Source: Carya illinoinensis (taxonomy: Eukaryota > Streptophyta > Magnoliopsida > Fagales > Juglandaceae). From it: DNA of 64,000 bases. Below are positions 20,490 to 33,400 of this stretch, piece after piece. Both the position numbers and the translations under genes were made by a program. A model generated the notes under the pieces. It was not told where the DNA came from and ran no database searches. It saw nothing but the letters and a program-made list of their open reading frames with translations. The stretch spans positions 7,648,501 to 7,712,500 of the forward strand of contig NC_056758.1 of assembly GCF_018687715.1 (NCBI RefSeq), in the 5' to 3' direction. Positions within the stretch are counted from its first letter, which is position 1; every line of letters begins with the position of its first letter.

Positions 20490-23420
20490 TGTGGTAGTCT
20501 TCTTATCAGTTGTCAGGTACCCTTAGCTTTATCTTAGCTAGAAAAATCAAAATTTTGAAGAATGACTTGAAGAAATGGAATAAGGAGGTGCTTGGGAACA
20601 TTGGGGATCAAAGAAAGTCGTCTCTTTTCGAGGAGTTGCATAGATTTGATGAAAAATAGGTTGTAGGGTTTCTCTCAACTGAAGAGAAGGAAATGAAATT
20701 AAATGTTGCTATTGATCTTGAGAAAATTACTCTTAAGGAGGAGATTTCATGGTGACAAAAGTCTAGGGCTCTTTGGTTGAAGGAAGGAGACAAGTGCACC
20801 AAATTCTTTCATAGAGTTTCAAATTCTCATAGAAGAAATAATGCAATTGAAGTGCTCCACTTAGATGGTTGTGTTCTTATGGATCATTCAACTATTAAGG
20901 ATCACATTGTTCTTTTTTATGAAAGGCTTCTCACGGAGTAGTTTTCTTGGAGACCCAAGGTTGATGGCCGTGTGTTTGATTTGATTGACCAGCCTAGTGC
21001 AGTTTGGTTGGAGAGAATGTTTTAAGAGGGGGAGGTGCTTAATGTGATAAGAGCTATGAACAAAGATAAAGTGTCGAGACGTGATATCTTTTCCATGGCA
21101 TCTTTTCAGGCATGTTGGGACATCGTCAAGAAGGATATTAGGAAGGTTTCTCTTAAATTTCACTCTTTTATGAAATTTGAAAAAACTCTTAATGCTACGT
21201 TCATTGCGCTTATCCCTAAAAAAGTTGGGTCTGTATAGATGGACTTTCGACCCATCAGTCTTGTTAGTGGTGTGTACAAGATTTCTCAAAGGTGCTCACT
21301 AATTGTTTGAGTTTGGTTATGGAGAAGATTATCACAAAATCTCAAAATTCCTTCGTCAAGGGTAGACAAATCCTTAACTTCATTCTCATTGCTAATGAAT
21401 GCTTGGAGAGTAGAATTTGAGACAGAGTTCCAAGCATCATTTGCAAATTGGATATGAAAAAGACTTTTGACCATGCCAACTAGGATTTTTTATATATATG
21501 CTTGGTAGGCATGGTTTTGGAGAAAAATGGTGTAAGTGGATGAAGTTTTGCATCTCTACAGCTAGATTCTTAGTTTTTGTTAACGACACTCTGACTAGCT
21601 TTTTTAACAGCTCAGGGGGATTAAGAAAATGATCCTCTTTTCTGTTTGTTTAAGTTATGGATGTGTTAAGTAGAATGTTGATGGCGACGGTGGATAGGGG
21701 TTTTATCTTAGGCTTCTCAATGATTCCATCCATGGTAGCATTAATGTCTCTCACTTACTATTTGCAGATGATACCTTGATCCTATGTGAGCCAAATTCTG
21801 AGCACATCCATTCTTTTAGGGCTTTTCTGTTATGTTTTGAAGCTATAGTTCGTTTAAAAGTCAATTTGTTCAAATCTGAATTGGTCCTTGTAGGTTTGGT
21901 CAATAATCTAGGGGATTTGGCTGATATATTGGGATGTAAGGTGTATTTTTTGCCTATGAAATATTTGGGTCTTCCCTTGAAGGCACTTTTTAAATCTTAG
22001 GCAATTTAGGATGGCGTTTTAGAGAAAATTGAAAGTACGTTGGCTGGCGAGAAAAGGATATACTTGTCCAAAGGTAGTAGAATCACCTTAATCAAGAGTA
22101 CTTTATCAAATATCTCAACCTATTTCCTATCTTTATTCCCTTTGCCTACAGGAGTGGCTAATAGAATTGAAAGGATTTTATGCGACTTCTTGTGGGGTGG
22201 ATGGGAGGATGAGAAGAAATTTCATTTGCTCAAATAGGATAAGATTTGCTCTCCTTTATTTTCGGGAGGTTTGGGGATTAGAAAGCTGAAAATTTTCAAG
22301 AATGCACTTTTAAGGAAATAATTGTGGCAGTATCGTCAAGAAGGGGATGCTCTCTGGAGGATTGTTATTGATTCTAAATATGTGAGTATTTGGAGAGGTT
22401 GGTGCTCAAATGAGGTTAGATGGACATATGGAGTGGGAGTGTAGAAATTTATTCGCAATGAATGGGGGAAGTTCTTCAAAAATTTTAGATTTAAAGTGGT
22501 TAGGGGTAATCGGATTAGGTTTTGGCATGATGTATGGTGTGGAGACGTGGCCTTGAAGATTGCTTTCCCTTCCCATTTTAGAATTGCTTCTGATAAAGGT
22601 GCTCCTGTAGTTGATTGCATGAGCAACACTATAGGTCTTATTCACTGGTCTATAAGCTTTATTACAGATGCTTAGAATTGGGAGATGGGGGCTATCACTA
22701 ATTTTTACAGCTTGCTCTATGCCTTTAATTTAAAATCTAGAGGGGAGGATAGACTAATCTGGAATCAGCTTGGTAATAAGAAATTTTTGGTTAGATCATT
22801 GTACAAAGTCTTGGTGCCACACTCTTCTAGTGATTTTTTCCTTTGGAAAAAATATTTGGAGATGCAAAGTCCGCTCAAGGTCCCTTTTTTCGAGGGATTG
22901 GCTACTCATGAAAAAATACTTACTATTGATAAGCTAAGAAAGTGTGGAATTATTGTAATGGATTGGTGCTTTATGTGCAAAAGGTGTGGAGAATCGGTGG
23001 ATCACCTTTTTCTTTATTTCAATGTGTTGAGGGCTTTGTGGGATGAGGTCTTTGTCAAGTTTGGCATTTCTTGTGTGATGCCTGGGTGTGGAGAACCTTT
23101 TGGCCAGTTGGAGAGGGATTCAAGGAAATCGTTCAAATATCGACTGTTCGAAAAATAATTACTTTGTCTTATGTGATGTATTTAGAAGGAGAGGAATGGA
23201 AGCTATTATGATGATAGAAAATACTCGGTGGCTAGGGATTAGGAGTTTGTTTTTTCATACTTTTTTGTTTTGGACTTCGGTTATTGTAATGGATGAACTT
23301 AGTTCCAATGACTTTCAATCTGTTTTTCAGCTTTAATTTGTAATTAGGTTTTTTCTATTGTATACTTCTTATATACTTGGGCTATGCCTAATTACATAGT
23401 TTTTAATAAATTTCTTATAT
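20490..23420 (+). pseudogene. L1-clade LINE ORF2 (reverse transcriptase), 5' truncated and decayed
   Basis: Plus-strand pieces across three frames follow plant L1 order. These are LARKIKILKNDLKKWNKEV and GNIGDQRKSSL; ALWLKEGDKCTKFFHRVSNS; AMNKDKVSRRDIFSMASFQA; LNATFIALIPKKVGSV then MDFRPISLVSGVYKI; LLFADDTLILCEPNSEH (the FADD catalytic motif, ~21752-21795, is intact); [32 protein letters not shown]; a WHDVWCGD segment; and the zinc-binding-like C-terminal CFMCKRCGESVDHLF. Many stops and indels make it non-functional. The 3' UTR ends near 23420 with AT-rich sequence but no clear poly-A tail. No endonuclease domain remains. Confidence 0.9.
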
Positions 23421-24367
23421 GTATATACATATATATATACACATATAAGAAATTAAAGACCAGCACATAAAAATGACGATTGTTTGAATATGTATAAAGA
23501 ATATTGTATCAATCTATTTAGTAAAAGAATTTTGCTACATACAAACACAGTCGCGCACTAATCTGTGTACCAATACTGATTTATTCATACTTAAAATTTA
23601 AATTAACATTATTTTTAATAAAATCTACTTTTTGATCAATCACATCACATTGATGCACAATTTTACTTGCAACTATATTTTCTTTAGTAAAATGACTACT
23701 GCTGAGATAATTAGATCGAAACGAGATTTTTGAGTAAGTCCTAGTTTGTTTTAAAATTGGGAATGTAACTTCCGAAGAGATAAAAAGATTGTAATGTCAT
23801 AACAGGATCAAGCATGATATTCTAATCATAAAAAACAAAAAACAAAAGAAGGAAGGCGTAATAATATCCTCTCACCATCCTTGTAAATAATCAGATATAG
23901 CAAGGTTTAAAAACTGAGGCAAAATCACATTTCTCATCATTACAATGAAACAACACACCGTTACAAACTTGTTCAAAGTAAGAAATTATGACCGAGTATC
24001 ACTAAGTTTCGATGAAAAGAACACTCCCTTAGATCTATATTACCAAGTTAAAAACTTCCGCATGGCCATCCGCCTGGTACATTTGAGTAGAGAATCTTCC
24101 ACCGTAAACCCTCTCTGCACGTAGGATTCATCTCTCTCTGTCTGTGGCGACAGCTTATTTAGGCACCTTCTATGTGACAAGCACAGTAACAAGTTGAAAA
24201 TCAGAAAACCACCAAAGGAAACCGCAAAATTCGGTTGAAGAAGGAAACCCCAGCCCAGCCCAACTTCGATCTTTCTAGATAACAAGCAATGCATGTATAT
24301 AGATTTCAAGGGAGGATGCCAACTCCCCATCCACATTGCAACTCCAAGATAAATGGCAGTATTATTA
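23421..24367. other. Intergenic and 3' flank of the CWC21-type gene, with a MITE
   Basis: MITE family B occupies about 23525-23700. The segment 23990-24367 precedes the minus-strand stop codon and is presumably the 3' UTR of the splicing gene. No other gene is supported. Confidence 0.5.
23525..23700. repeat. MITE family B, copy 1
   Basis: It shares order and words with 36070-36250 and 42637-42818: ACTAATCT(G)TGTA.CAATACT, then TTTAAATTAACATTATTTTTAATAAAATCTA, then TTTTTGATCAATCACAT..CATTGAT. It ends in ACTTGCAACTA and TTCTTTAGTAA. Length is ~175 bp and it is non-coding. Confidence 0.75.
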
Positions 24368-27300
24368 TCAGCGCCTGGCTCTGTCATCATCACGTCTGCC
24401 ATCATACCTTTTTCTCTCGTTTGATCGCAAATCATCGTATCTTGCTCTCTTGGAGTAATCCATACGTCTGTCCATCTCATGACTTCTATTTTCACGCTCT
24501 ACTTCCTCTCCTCTTGCCTGCCTTCTACTTCCACCTCGCTGCTCTGCATTAGCCCTCTCATGCCTTATATATTCATAATCTTCATCTCTTCTATGCTTTC
24601 TCACTCTGTGCTCCTCTTCATATCTGCTTTGTCTTCCCCTTCCCCCAAGCTCCTCATGCTCCCGGTCATCCTTTCTACTGATGCGTTGTGGTTCATCATC
24701 CTCGCTATCCTGCTGTCCCACAGATCTAAGCCTTGTGTCCCTCTTATGATCATCCTTGCTCAAGTGTGCTTTGGTATTCGATTCATACCTGATTTTAGAG
24801 TCCTTCCATTGCTCCCCAATGTGCTCTGCCTCTTTCACATAATTGCGATTTGATAACTTTGACTCAGGATCTTCTTTTCCATCATCAGGACTCCTCTTCC
24901 CCTTCATTACTTCTTGACTCCTGTACCTGGATCTATCCATGGTATCTCTCCCTGACCTGTACAAATCATTATCAATGTCATTGAGTGGAGAAACTGCTAC
25001 CTCTTCGACTATTTTATGTTTCCCTGCAGTCCTATTAGCATTTCTCCGATCATAACTGACACCATAGTCCTCATCAGTGTTGTGCCTCCTAATTCCACCC
25101 TTCTTTTTTTGCTCATCTGTACCAGTACCAAAATCATCATTGTCAGAGTCATGCCTCCGACTTCTCAGACTTTTATCTGTTATTTCCCTTTTATGTTTTC
25201 TTGCTCTTTCAGAATCATATTCATCAACCACATCATTCATTCTGCTTCTTTTCCCATGTCTACCATTGCGGCTTTTTTTCATATCTTCCACATCAGAGTC
25301 ACCTCCCTCTTTCCATCGGCCCCGACTATGCTGATCATTCTCTTTCTCCAGTTGAATTCTTCTCTCTTCTACTTCACTATTGGTATCATCAGTTTCATCC
25401 TCTGAGTCATGTCTTCCCCTAGTTCGTGCTTGCTGATTCCCCTTCTGACTTTGCTTCTTGGATGAGCCTCCATCAAAATCAGAATCATCATCAGAACCAT
25501 GCCTCCTACTTGACTTCTTGTACTTGGCCCCTTTTTTGGAACTCTCATGGCCAATGCCATCCTCATCAGTAGCAGAATCAGAATCAGAATCATCACTATC
25601 ATGCTTTCTGTTCTTGTGCTTCTTGCCAACATCCCTATCAGAATCAGAATCATCACTGTCATGCACCCTGCTTTTATTGTGATTCTTTAAAGTCTTGCGC
25701 ACATCGACATTCTCACCAGAATCTGTGGCAGAATCCGAATCATCACTGTCATGCACCCTGCTTTTCTTGTGTTTCTTTAAAGCCCTGTGTTTCTTATCAA
25801 CAGAGATTTCACAATCACTCCGCCTATTACTTCTATGGTGCTTTGCTTGAAGACCTTTTACATGTTTCCCACTGCTATCTGTATCAGAAGAATCAGACTC
25901 ATGCCTTCTCTTTTTACTTTCTTCCTTCTTGTGGCGCCCAGATTCTTTAACACCCTTTTTCTTATCATCTTTTTCAACTTTCTGATCTCCCTCCATATTT
26001 TTCTTTGACCTTTGCTCTCTATCTAGAAAAGCATGTTCACGCTTGATATTGTCACTACGAACATTTTTCCAGCCATCTCTTGCATCATCATTCCCTTCAA
26101 TACTGTGTTCCTTGAGTTCCGATGCAGAAATCCCAAAAGCAGCTCTTAATGTTTCCAGCTGCTTCTCTTTTCTAGCAGCAATTTGGTGGGTCTGTGTCTC
26201 TGAAAGCCTGGTAAAAATTAAAACACAAACTCTCAGATTATGTCTCATTGAAAGCTAGAAAAATAAACCTATTAAAAGGCATGGTGGCAAGTATAGCTAT
26301 AACTACTTTTAAGACATTCTTCTTTTATGTTGAGGGATGTTCCTTAAGGGATAGAATAATTCTTCCTTGAAGTTTACCATATGTTCTTCCTCAAAGAAAA
26401 AAATCTACTGGAGATTTTTTTAATTTATACACAAAGTTACATGTAGCCTCACACGCCAAAACTTGTCCCCTGGCACACACACCTGCATTTCATATCTAAA
26501 GAGATGAATCGCAAGCACGAAAGAAAAAGGGCCTATTGCAATATACCTGTGCTTAATATAACAAGCTCTCAAGTCTGCTCCATTTGAAAATCCATTAAGG
26601 AAATAATTACAGATATACAGAAGTAAAAACATAAAAATGAGATAAATAAATGAAAGTTATTCGAAAGAGAACCAAGTAGTTAGAAGTCAGAAACATAAAT
26701 TCCCAACTAAACCCCAGCTCTGGATAAAAAAATAAGCCTTCATTCATTACACCTTGCAGCCAAGAGGGCGAAACAGCTTATTCCAATAGCACGGTATACT
26801 AACATTTGGGGGAGTGTTACATCGTGCCACACTAATCTTATTAGTCTATTATCACTGTTAATATATCACGAAAAAGTCACTTGTAAAAATACGTATAAAT
26901 ATATATATATATATATATACCAGTATCAACCATAAACCAACATTTTTAAAAAAATTAATACATACTACTAATACACAAGCAACTGCGGGAAGAAGGTAAA
27001 CAAACAAAACGCTTCAACTTTCTGAACTTGAAAAAACTGAAAAGAGTGAAATTACTTATTGTTAGCAACAGCAATGGCAGTGGGCCCATCCTGGGAGGTG
27101 GCTGCGGCGGCTTCCAAAGTCCTCCGGGCATCCTCAAGCTTCTCTGCAATCTCAGCGTCGGTGTAACCTTGATCTATAAGTGTATCCTGGAGTACGACAA
27201 GCTTGAGCTCGATCTGACGCTTGCAATCATGCTCAAGAATGTCCTTGTTCGGCTTCCTGGTGATACCAGCCGTGCCCTGGTTTGCCTCAAATCCCTTGGT

Positions 27301-27408
27301 GGTTTCGGAGACCCTCCCAGTCTTTGACCTGATTAAGAACCTGTTGCTCTGTATGTACCCATTTGTTCCGGAACCTCTCGGGGTTTGTAACCCTATTCCG
27401 TTGTACAT
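24368..27408 (-). CDS. CWC21/SRRM2-type spliceosomal protein with long RS/SD-rich tail, two exons
   Basis: Exon 1 is 27408-27056 and exon 2 is 26207-24368 (TGA 24370-24368). The GT-AG intron between them (26208-27055) splits a Lys codon, giving 730 residues. The N-terminus MYNGIGLQTPRGSGTNGYIQ is the hallmark of Cwc21/SRRM2-N proteins. Residues ~53-100 form the cwf21 domain (NKDILEHDCKRQIELKLVVL, then a GYTDAEIAEKLEDARRTLE helix), which in yeast and human contacts Prp8/Snu114 in the spliceosome. Exon 2 opens with THQIAARKEKQLETLRAAFG, then a ~580-residue disordered tail rich in Lys, Arg, Ser and Asp. The tail includes repeated HDSDDSDS blocks (25,400-25,770) and ends in RRDDDRARR. It should act in the nucleus in pre-mRNA splicing. 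A gypsy element sits 141 bp upstream of the ATG. The intron contains an (AT)n run at 26899-26919. Confidence 0.93.
26899..26919. repeat. (AT)n microsatellite in the CWC21-type gene intron
   Basis: About ten AT units. The remaining intron sequence (26208-27055) has no recognised element. Confidence 0.85.
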
Positions 27409-27549
27409 CTCGGCCCCTCAATCCAAGCAATCAAAAATCCAAGATCATAAAACCTAAAAATCCAAATCCATACAAAAGGCCTGACGAGAGAGAACCAGTC
27501 GATGATCGAAAGATCCTATGGCGGTCTCTGTGACGGAACGACGGTGGAG

Positions 27550-28025
27550 TGTAACGAGAGCTTCAAGAAAAAGGGTTCACCAGTTCAGTCAGAAATGGAA
27601 GCGGGGAAGTATCGAAGAGATGGGGGTTCTGTCCGTGTACTTGGTGGAGTTGGGTTTAAAAGAACTTTAGTGGGCCCGGTCAAGCTTTACGGGCTCATGG
27701 TCTTCTCACGTGGGCTTTCTCGTTTAGGTGTGGGCCGGGAGCATGTTCCCTTGGGCCAGTTACGTATTTAGCACTTAAGTATTGGACCTGCTTGCAGCCT
27801 TGTTTTGGATTTAGCCTTTTATCTGCTTTTATTTGTTTTGTTGTGATTTCTGTTAGTAGCCTGACAGCATATACGCTGGTAAGTGTCCTTGTTAGTAGTA
27901 TTCTAATACAATTTCTATCTTTTTCCCTATCATCTATCTCTCTATTTGCTCTTTCTTCTTTTGGAGGAGCTCCCCTCGAAAAGAGCAAAACCCTAGCCTA
28001 CTAATTGATAATTAGTTATGTTACA
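27550..28025 (+). repeat. 5' LTR of the gypsy element
   Basis: 476 bp. It shares long blocks with 33908-34408, such as GTCCGTGTACTTGGTGGAGTT and GTATTTAGCACTTAAGT. It carries a pyrimidine-rich end and GAGGAGCTCCCCTC. It is 25 bp shorter than the 3' LTR because of scattered indels, and there are numerous substitutions, so the insertion is not young. Confidence 0.93.
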
Positions 28026-28199
28026 AAAGTGGTATCAGCATACACATCCTATGTTTTCTTGAGAGTATCTTTTTTCATACTATGGCAAAGGAAACTAAAC
28101 TCAATGAATTACAAGATAGGCTTAATACCCTAAATTAAACATGAGATGCTTACAATAATTAAACTCTAGAAGTGCAAAAGACTGATCTCTCTAGAGAAC

Positions 28200-29352
28200 A
28201 AAGCCGATAGTCCTCCTAAGAGGGAGGGCTCCCACCTCCCTCCCTCCCATCTCTCCGGTTACTTTTGTCTTTGTTTAGGCTAGTTAAATACTAATAATAA
28301 GGCTTGAGGTGGCTGTTTTAATGGTGGCTTTAAGGGCTGTTTTGGTGTGTCTCTCGTGCAATGCCTCTGGTAACCAAATATGCTCTGGGGTGGTGGTTTT
28401 GTGTTGATTTGTTTGGCCTTTGAAGCTGGGTTTCGGCATGAGCTCATGAGCTCTGTTTTCATCTAGAAAAACAGAGGCTGTTCATGTCCAGGATGGATGA
28501 AAATGGCGGCATGAGCAGATCGACCCAGCCAAACCGAAGCATGATACCAGCCATTCCGCATGCTACCAGTCCATCTAAAGTTGCCTGAGAGTGGACCAAG
28601 AAGCACGTACGCCGAACGTTTTTGGATGATTTCTTGCCCAACGATCCGAGACTTCGTCTGGGGCAAAGCTGGGCAAGAGACGGAAGGCATGAGGGCGAGG
28701 GCCGGGGTGAATCTTCAATGAACTTTGTGAGAAGGCCCGTACTCATGGGTTGGTGGAGGGGAACTCTGTGGGGGAAGATGCTAAGGAAAAAAAATGATGA
28801 AGATAGGTGGTGGCAGCAGAAGGAAGAGATGGAACCCTAACGATTTGGGTCCCCACGTGCACACAAGCTGGGCTTTTGGCTTAGGCTAGGCCCATTTGTT
28901 TTTACAGCCCATTGCCAGTTTATTTTGTTTTTTTGTATTTGCAATTGTTGGTTTGTTTTAGCTTTTATAAATAAAAAAGAAATAAACTAGTGTCCCACTC
29001 CTCTTTTGGAGGAAGTTGGGTGTTTGTCGTACTCCTCTTTTAGAAGAAGGTAGGTGATAGTACTCTTCCGCCTTGGGAGGAGAGAGTGTGGTTATACTCC
29101 TCCTCATTGGAAGGATGGAGCATAGGTGTACCTCTCTTCTTTGGAAGAAATCTCGTTTTAGCTCTACTTTAATAAAGCGCTTTCTCTTTTGACTGCTGTC
29201 AGGAGAGAAGGTATAGAAGTTTAGACAATGTCTATCACAAAGAAATTTGTTAGCGGGGGAGCCCCTAACAGATGAGTAGTTTGGCTGATAATCTGGATTT
29301 TCCTGTATTAATTAGTTACAGATGTAACTTAGGTTTCAGTTAATGAAATTAA

Positions 29353-29383
<31 letters not shown>

Positions 29384-29384
29384 A
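28200..29384 (+). mobile_element. Probable poly-A retroposon (LINE-like 3' fragment) inside the gypsy element
   Basis: The gypsy gag leader (ATG 28082, MAKETKLNELQDRLNTLN then a stop) is recognisable to ~28200 and gag-like sequence resumes after ~29390. In between is ~1.2 kb without LTR-element homology. It ends in TTAATGAAATTAAGTCTATT and a run of ~24 A (29361-29384), the 3' signature of a target-primed retroposon. I found no clear target duplication and no conserved domain, so the left boundary is a guess. Confidence 0.45.
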
Positions 29385-29559
29385 CAATTGATTCCCAATA
29401 CAAAACCTTTATGACAGAAATCCTTACCCTAAAAAGGCAAACTAATAATAGTACAATAGTTGGCAATAATTTCTGGCAAAATTCAAGGAAGAAATCTAAA
29501 TTAAAGTCTATGAGGGACATCATTGGGCATTCCTTCCACAAATGAAAAAGGCAACCCGA

Positions 29560-30471
29560 GGCCTGGTAGTGAGGTGTGGACGATGACTATTCATCTTAAT
29601 TTTCCAATCTTCCATGGTGAGGACCCCACAAGGTGGCTCTACAAGGTACATTATTTTTTGCTTTCCACAACACTCTATCACAACACAAAATAAAGTTAGC
29701 ATCCTTTCACATAGAGGATAGGACATTCATATGATTTCAAGACTTGGAAGAGTCTATGCAAGTGGTGGATTGGGATTCATTTACAAGAGCGTTATTGGTC
29801 AAGTTTGGCCCAAATGCTTATGATGACCCTATGGAGTCCCTTACACCATTAAGGCAAGATGGGATAGTGGAGGACTATAAAAACAAGTTTGAGTACTTAT
29901 CCAATAGATTGAGCGGTTTATCAAACCATTATAAGCTTAATTGTTTTCTCAGCAGATTACGAGATGAGATTAGATTACCTATTAGAATGTTTGACCCACC
30001 AAGCTTGACTACTGCCTATAATCTAGCTAAAATACAAGAAGAGAATCTTAACCTTTCCAAAAACCATAGTAGATCTGGCCAAGTGTACTCACATGACCCA
30101 GGTATACTAAAAAGCCCAACCTACCCATGAGTGAACGCACCAAAAGATTTCCTAAACCAAACCTACAAATCCAAAAAGTAAACCAAAACCAAATGAAAGA
30201 AAAGAGAGACAAGGGGCTATGCTATTACTGTGACTCGAAATGGACCCCAGGCCATAAATGCCAAAACCGTAAGCTTTACCTATTAGAGGAGGTTCTGTTT
30301 GAACTAGATAGTGAAGGGATTAGGGAGGAGCCGATTGGAGAGGTTGATGAGCCAATGACATCCAAGGTGGAACCAGACAACCCAATAAATCCCGAGATAT
30401 CCCTCCATGCATTAATGAGATCCCAAAATCCGAAGACTTTGCATGTAATGGGAAAGATTGGGCCTCAATAG
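29560..30471 (+). pseudogene. Gypsy gag with zinc knuckle, interrupted
   Basis: About 29570-29740 holds degraded N-terminal gag (a PTRWLYKV-like segment). 29744-30130 reads WDSFTRALLVKFGPNAYDDP and GIVEDYKNKFEYLSNRLSGL, the retrotransposon gag core. 30127-30471 overlaps it by 4 bp in another frame and includes a CCHC-like knuckle CYYCDSKWTPGHKC (~30218-30260). In the family gag and pol are usually one frame, so the 4-bp overlap reflects a frameshift. Confidence 0.88.
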
Positions 30472-33400
30472 ATAACAATCTTAATAGATATTGGGTCCGC
30501 TCACAACTTTTTGGACCCAGCAGTGTTTGATTGAGTTAAACTACCCATTAATTAGGTGGATAAGGTCAAAGTGAAGGTAGCTAGTGGAGAAGTGCTGCCA
30601 AGTGAAGGAAAGTGTAAGGGAGTGTGTATTAAAATTCAAGGGGCCAAGTTTACAATAGAGGTACATGTGCTTGTGTTAGCTAGCTATGATATAGTGTTCG
30701 GAATTCAATGAATATAAGAATTGAGAATTGTGAATTGTTTTGTAGGATTTCCAAAAACTAACAATGAACTTTTCTATTAAAGGGAAAACAGTGCAGTTGC
30801 AAGGTTTGGTAGCCACCAAGCTAATTGACAAAGGCTTTTTAAACAAGTACAATAAGTTGGAGAAGAAGGGAATAGTATGACATGTGTTAGAAAGTGAAAC
30901 TTCACATATTGAAGACAAACATTGCCAAATTCCAGCAACCATCTAAGCACTACTAAAACAGTACCCCGAGTTGTTTGAGGAACCAAAAGGTCTACCCCCC
31001 AACCGTAGCCATTACCACTCCATTAACTTCATAGCTCACACCAAACCCATATCTATGCAACCTTACCGTTACCCATATTTCCAAAAGGATAATATCAAAA
31101 AAATAGTGCAAGAATTGTTGGCTTTGGGAGTGATAGGACCTAGCCAAAGCGCTTACTCTTCCCTAGTGTTGTTGGTTAGAAAGGCAGACGGGTCTTGGAA
31201 GTTATGTGTAGACTATCGGGGCCTTAATGTAGTCACAATTAAGGACAATTTTCCCATATTGGTAGTGGAAGAATTGATGGATGAGTTACATGGTACTAAG
31301 ATCTTTTCCAAGCTGGACTTACGATCTGGCTACCATTAAATTCAAGTGAAATCCTCATATATACACAAAACAGTCTTTAGGACCCGTGAAGGTTACTACG
31401 AATTTTTAATTATGCCCTTCAGACTAACTAATGCCCCCTTCCAAGTTTCAAAGCTTGATGAACGAAGTGTTCAGACCTCATTTGAGGAAGTTTATACTGG
31501 TATCCTTTAATGACATATTGATATACAATAAATCTGAAACTGGCCATCTAAGGTATTTGCAGGTGGCTCTCGAGACCCTAAGGGAGCATAAGTTGTTTGC
31601 TAAATTTTTCAAATGTAGGTTTGGTTGCCAAGAGATATCCTATTTGGGCCACTTAATTTCGGCACAAGGCATTCAAGCAAATCCAGAGAAATTACAAGCC
31701 ATGAAGAACTAGTCTCTTCCGAGGTCTATCAAGGCCTTAAGAGGATTTTTTGAATTGATAGATTACTATAGGAGGTTCATCAAGGGTTACGATGGGATTG
31801 CAGTTTGCCGACCGGAATGTTAAAGAACGACTACTTCCAATGAAGTGACGAAGTAAAAGTGGCCTTTCACATATTGAAGAAAGCTATCTCTTCCCCCCCC
31901 CCCCCCCCCGGCGGTCCTCGATCCTAGCATTACTAGATTTTGCATCACCATTTGCCATTGAGTGTGATGCTTTGGCTACCACAATCGAGGCTATTTTAAT
32001 GCAAAATCCCCTTGAATATTTCAGTCAAGCACTCAACGGAAGGACACTAAATTTATCCACCTATGAGAATGAACTTTTTGCCCTCGTGACTACAGTAGTG
32101 AGATGGGCCATATTTGTTGGGAGGGACTGTCAAGATCAAGACCAACCAGCAAAGCCTAAAACACCTACTAGATCAAAGAGCATGATGCCAGGAACCCCAA
32201 TGTAGCAAAAGTGGATTTCTAAATTGTTGGGTTACGACTTTGTGGTGGAACACAAGAAGGGGGCCAAGAATAGAGCTACTGATGCCTTGTCTCGAATGGA
32301 CTAGGTTAAGGAAGAGACCTTAATGCTCATCTCATTCCCAACTGTGGACTGGCTAGATGACCTAAAGGCTACCTATGCTAATGACACCAATCCTTAATTT
32401 CCCTTTTTAGAGAGAACAATTTGGATTTAGAGTACACAATGAGAACATATATGCTTATGTACAAACAAAGGTTGTGCATTCCTCAAAATGCAAAGTTTAA
32501 GACTCATATATTAGAGTCGGACCACAATAGCCCATTAGGACGTCACTCAGGTCTCGATAAAACTATATAAAGAGTTAGAAGGGACTTTTATTAGCCAGGT
32601 CTCAAGAATGATGTTAAACAATTTATTAGAGGGTGTGATCTCTGTCAAAGAGTTAAGTCCTCCAACACCCTTCCAAGTGGGTTACTATAGCCCCTCCCGA
32701 TACCCACACAACCCTAGACACATATAACGATGGATTTTGTGGAGAGCTTACCTAATTTTAGGGGATTTAACAACCTGTGGGTGGTAGGTTACAGGCTTAT
32801 CAAATACAGTTACATAACCCCACTTAAACATCCATACATAGCCAAAGACATAGCCAATTTGTTTCTCAAGCATATATTTAAATTACATAGCCTTCTCCTC
32901 TCAATAGTCTCTAATAGAGACAAGATGTTCAGTAGCAATTTTTGGCAAGAGTTGTTTAGCTTCAAAGGGGTCTAGATGTCTTTGAGTACTACTTATCATC
33001 CTCAAATTGACGAGCAAACAAAGGCAATAAACAAGACACTCGAAAAATTTTTGAAATGCTCCTCAGGAGATAGACCAAGGGCCTGGGTATCGTGGATACC
33101 ACTTGTGGAGTGGTGGTAAAATTCCACTCCTCATGCATCAATCAAATTATCAGCATTTGAAGTATTATATGGTTACTCCCTTCCCTGATGGGTAGACCAT
33201 ATACGTGGTACTGTCAGGGTAGCAGCTGTTGAAGAACACCTCCAAAGCCATGACCAGATCTCCTGTTTGCTACAACACAACCTGCAAAGGACCTAAGACC
33301 ATATGAAGAGATATGTTGATTTAAGAAGGAATGAGAGGGAATTTTCTAAGGGTGAATGGGTTTACCTTAGGCTCCAACTGTACAAGTCACTACAAGAAAA

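Noticed and set aside
24479..26258. Several plus-strand ORFs opposite the CWC21-type gene
   Set aside because: They are antisense shadows of repetitive Ser/Asp/Arg codons and have no independent signals.
27502..28004. ORFs at 27.5-28.0 kb on both strands
   Set aside because: They lie in the gypsy LTR and the CWC21 leader; no domain and no conservation expected.
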